From positions 1 to 5,311 of the forward strand of contig JAFLJX010000121.1 in assembly GCA_022712785.1 (NCBI GenBank): a stretch of 5,311 bases of DNA. The letters run 5' to 3'. A program made the position numbers and the translations under genes. Numbering within the stretch: position 1 is the stretch's first letter; each line of letters starts with the position of its first letter. Source of the DNA: Mycoplasmatota bacterium (GTDB lineage Bacteria > Bacillota_I > Bacilli_A > Izemoplasmatales > Izemoplasmataceae). The notes beneath the pieces were generated by a model, which searched no databases, was not told the DNA's origin, and saw only the letters and a program-made list of their open reading frames with translations. Of the stretch, positions 4,995 to 5,311 are shown piece by piece.

Positions 4995-5311
4995 TTATTT
5001 AGTTTGCAGAGCTTTTAAATCTTGTTGAAGTTTTGTATTAATTTTACGTAGTTTATTAGATAGACCTTGTTCGTGTTCTTTTTTAATCGTTTTATTTTTA
5101 GCATCTAACTTTTTAGTAAAAATACTTGTTTGTTTATCGATTTTTGATGCGTTTGTTTTATAAACGGACTCTTTTTGAGCAAATTCTGAGCTTACTTTCT
5201 TAACTTCAATTTTTTCAATAGTTTCAGCTTTAGAATAGTTTGCTTTATGTATAGAACTTTGAGTTTTCAAACTTTTTATTTCTGTATTTTCAATTTCTTT
5301 AACTTTCTTGT
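4995..5311 (-). CDS. Charged, helix-rich hypothetical protein, 5' end outside window
   Basis: The frame is open from the right edge to TAA 4995-4997, giving 104 complete codons of the C-terminal part. A TTG at 5268-5270 could be taken for a start, but it has no ribosome site (preceding bases GAAATAAAAAGT) and the frame continues upstream as KKVKEIENTEIKS in the same composition, so the gene is better treated as truncated. The protein is rich in Lys, Glu, Gln, Ser and Thr, has no hydrophobic segment, and is predicted helical or coiled-coil (for example KIDKQTSIFTKKLDAKNK and LRKINTKLQQDLKALQ). No family is recognised. It ends with its own terminator, so it is unlikely to be co-transcribed with the ABC genes. 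Confidence 0.65.
   Translation of the reverse strand, partial: KKVKEIENTEIKSLKTQSSIHKANYSKAETIEKIEVKKVSSEFAQKESVYKTNASKIDKQTSIFTKKLDAKNKTIKKEHEQGLSNKLRKINTKLQQDLKALQTK

Noticed and set aside
5268..5270. TTG as the true start of the right-edge gene.
   Set aside because: No ribosome site precedes it, and the open frame continues with the same charged composition to the window edge.
1..5311. Mycoplasma-type genetic code (TGA as Trp).
   Set aside because: Trp residues in the intact genes are all TGG, and TGA at 365-367 closes the upstream gene exactly at the ATGA overlap.

Overview
The window is AT-rich with short intergenic gaps and strong Shine-Dalgarno sites of the GAGGTGAT/AGGAGG type. Every Trp codon in the intact genes is TGG, and TGA works as a stop at 365-367. 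This points to a low-GC Firmicute or a deep-branching Tenericute-like lineage using the standard code (for example an Acholeplasma-, Izemoplasma- or Haloplasma-type organism), not a Mycoplasma with code 4. The assignment is inferred from composition and gene style only.

Positions 1-885 (+ strand) hold the end of one Ig-like-repeat surface protein and, overlapping it by ATGA, a small lipoprotein with two Ig-like domains. The two are paralogous and probably co-translated. Positions 886-1059 are a convergent intergenic gap with two hairpins. Everything after that is on the minus strand. Reading in the direction of transcription (high to low coordinates), there is: a truncated, charged coiled-coil-like protein (4995-5311) with its own terminator; the wreck of a DNA alkylation repair gene (4622-4886) that still has its promoter, ribosome binding site, N-terminus and C-terminus; an ABC-2 type export system (ATPase 3667-4575, permease 2792-3667, overlapping by one base); a small Lys/Glu-rich helical protein (2444-2737); a stand-alone FNR-like flavin reductase (1655-2332); and a PduO-type ATP:cob(I)alamin adenosyltransferase (1060-1599).

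The units are insulated. Clear intrinsic terminators follow the coiled-coil gene, the Lys/Glu-rich gene and the reductase gene, and a bidirectional hairpin separates the adenosyltransferase from the Ig-like genes. The exception is the dead repair gene, which has no terminator after it, so its surviving promoter probably reads into the ABC transporter. The reductase gene has a 10-bp inverted repeat in its promoter region that looks like an operator. The adenosyltransferase promoter lies directly against the reductase terminator.

No CRISPR array, tRNA, rRNA, insertion sequence or phage gene was seen. The most informative find is the internally deleted, frameshifted repair pseudogene hidden in what would otherwise look like a 420-bp non-coding gap.
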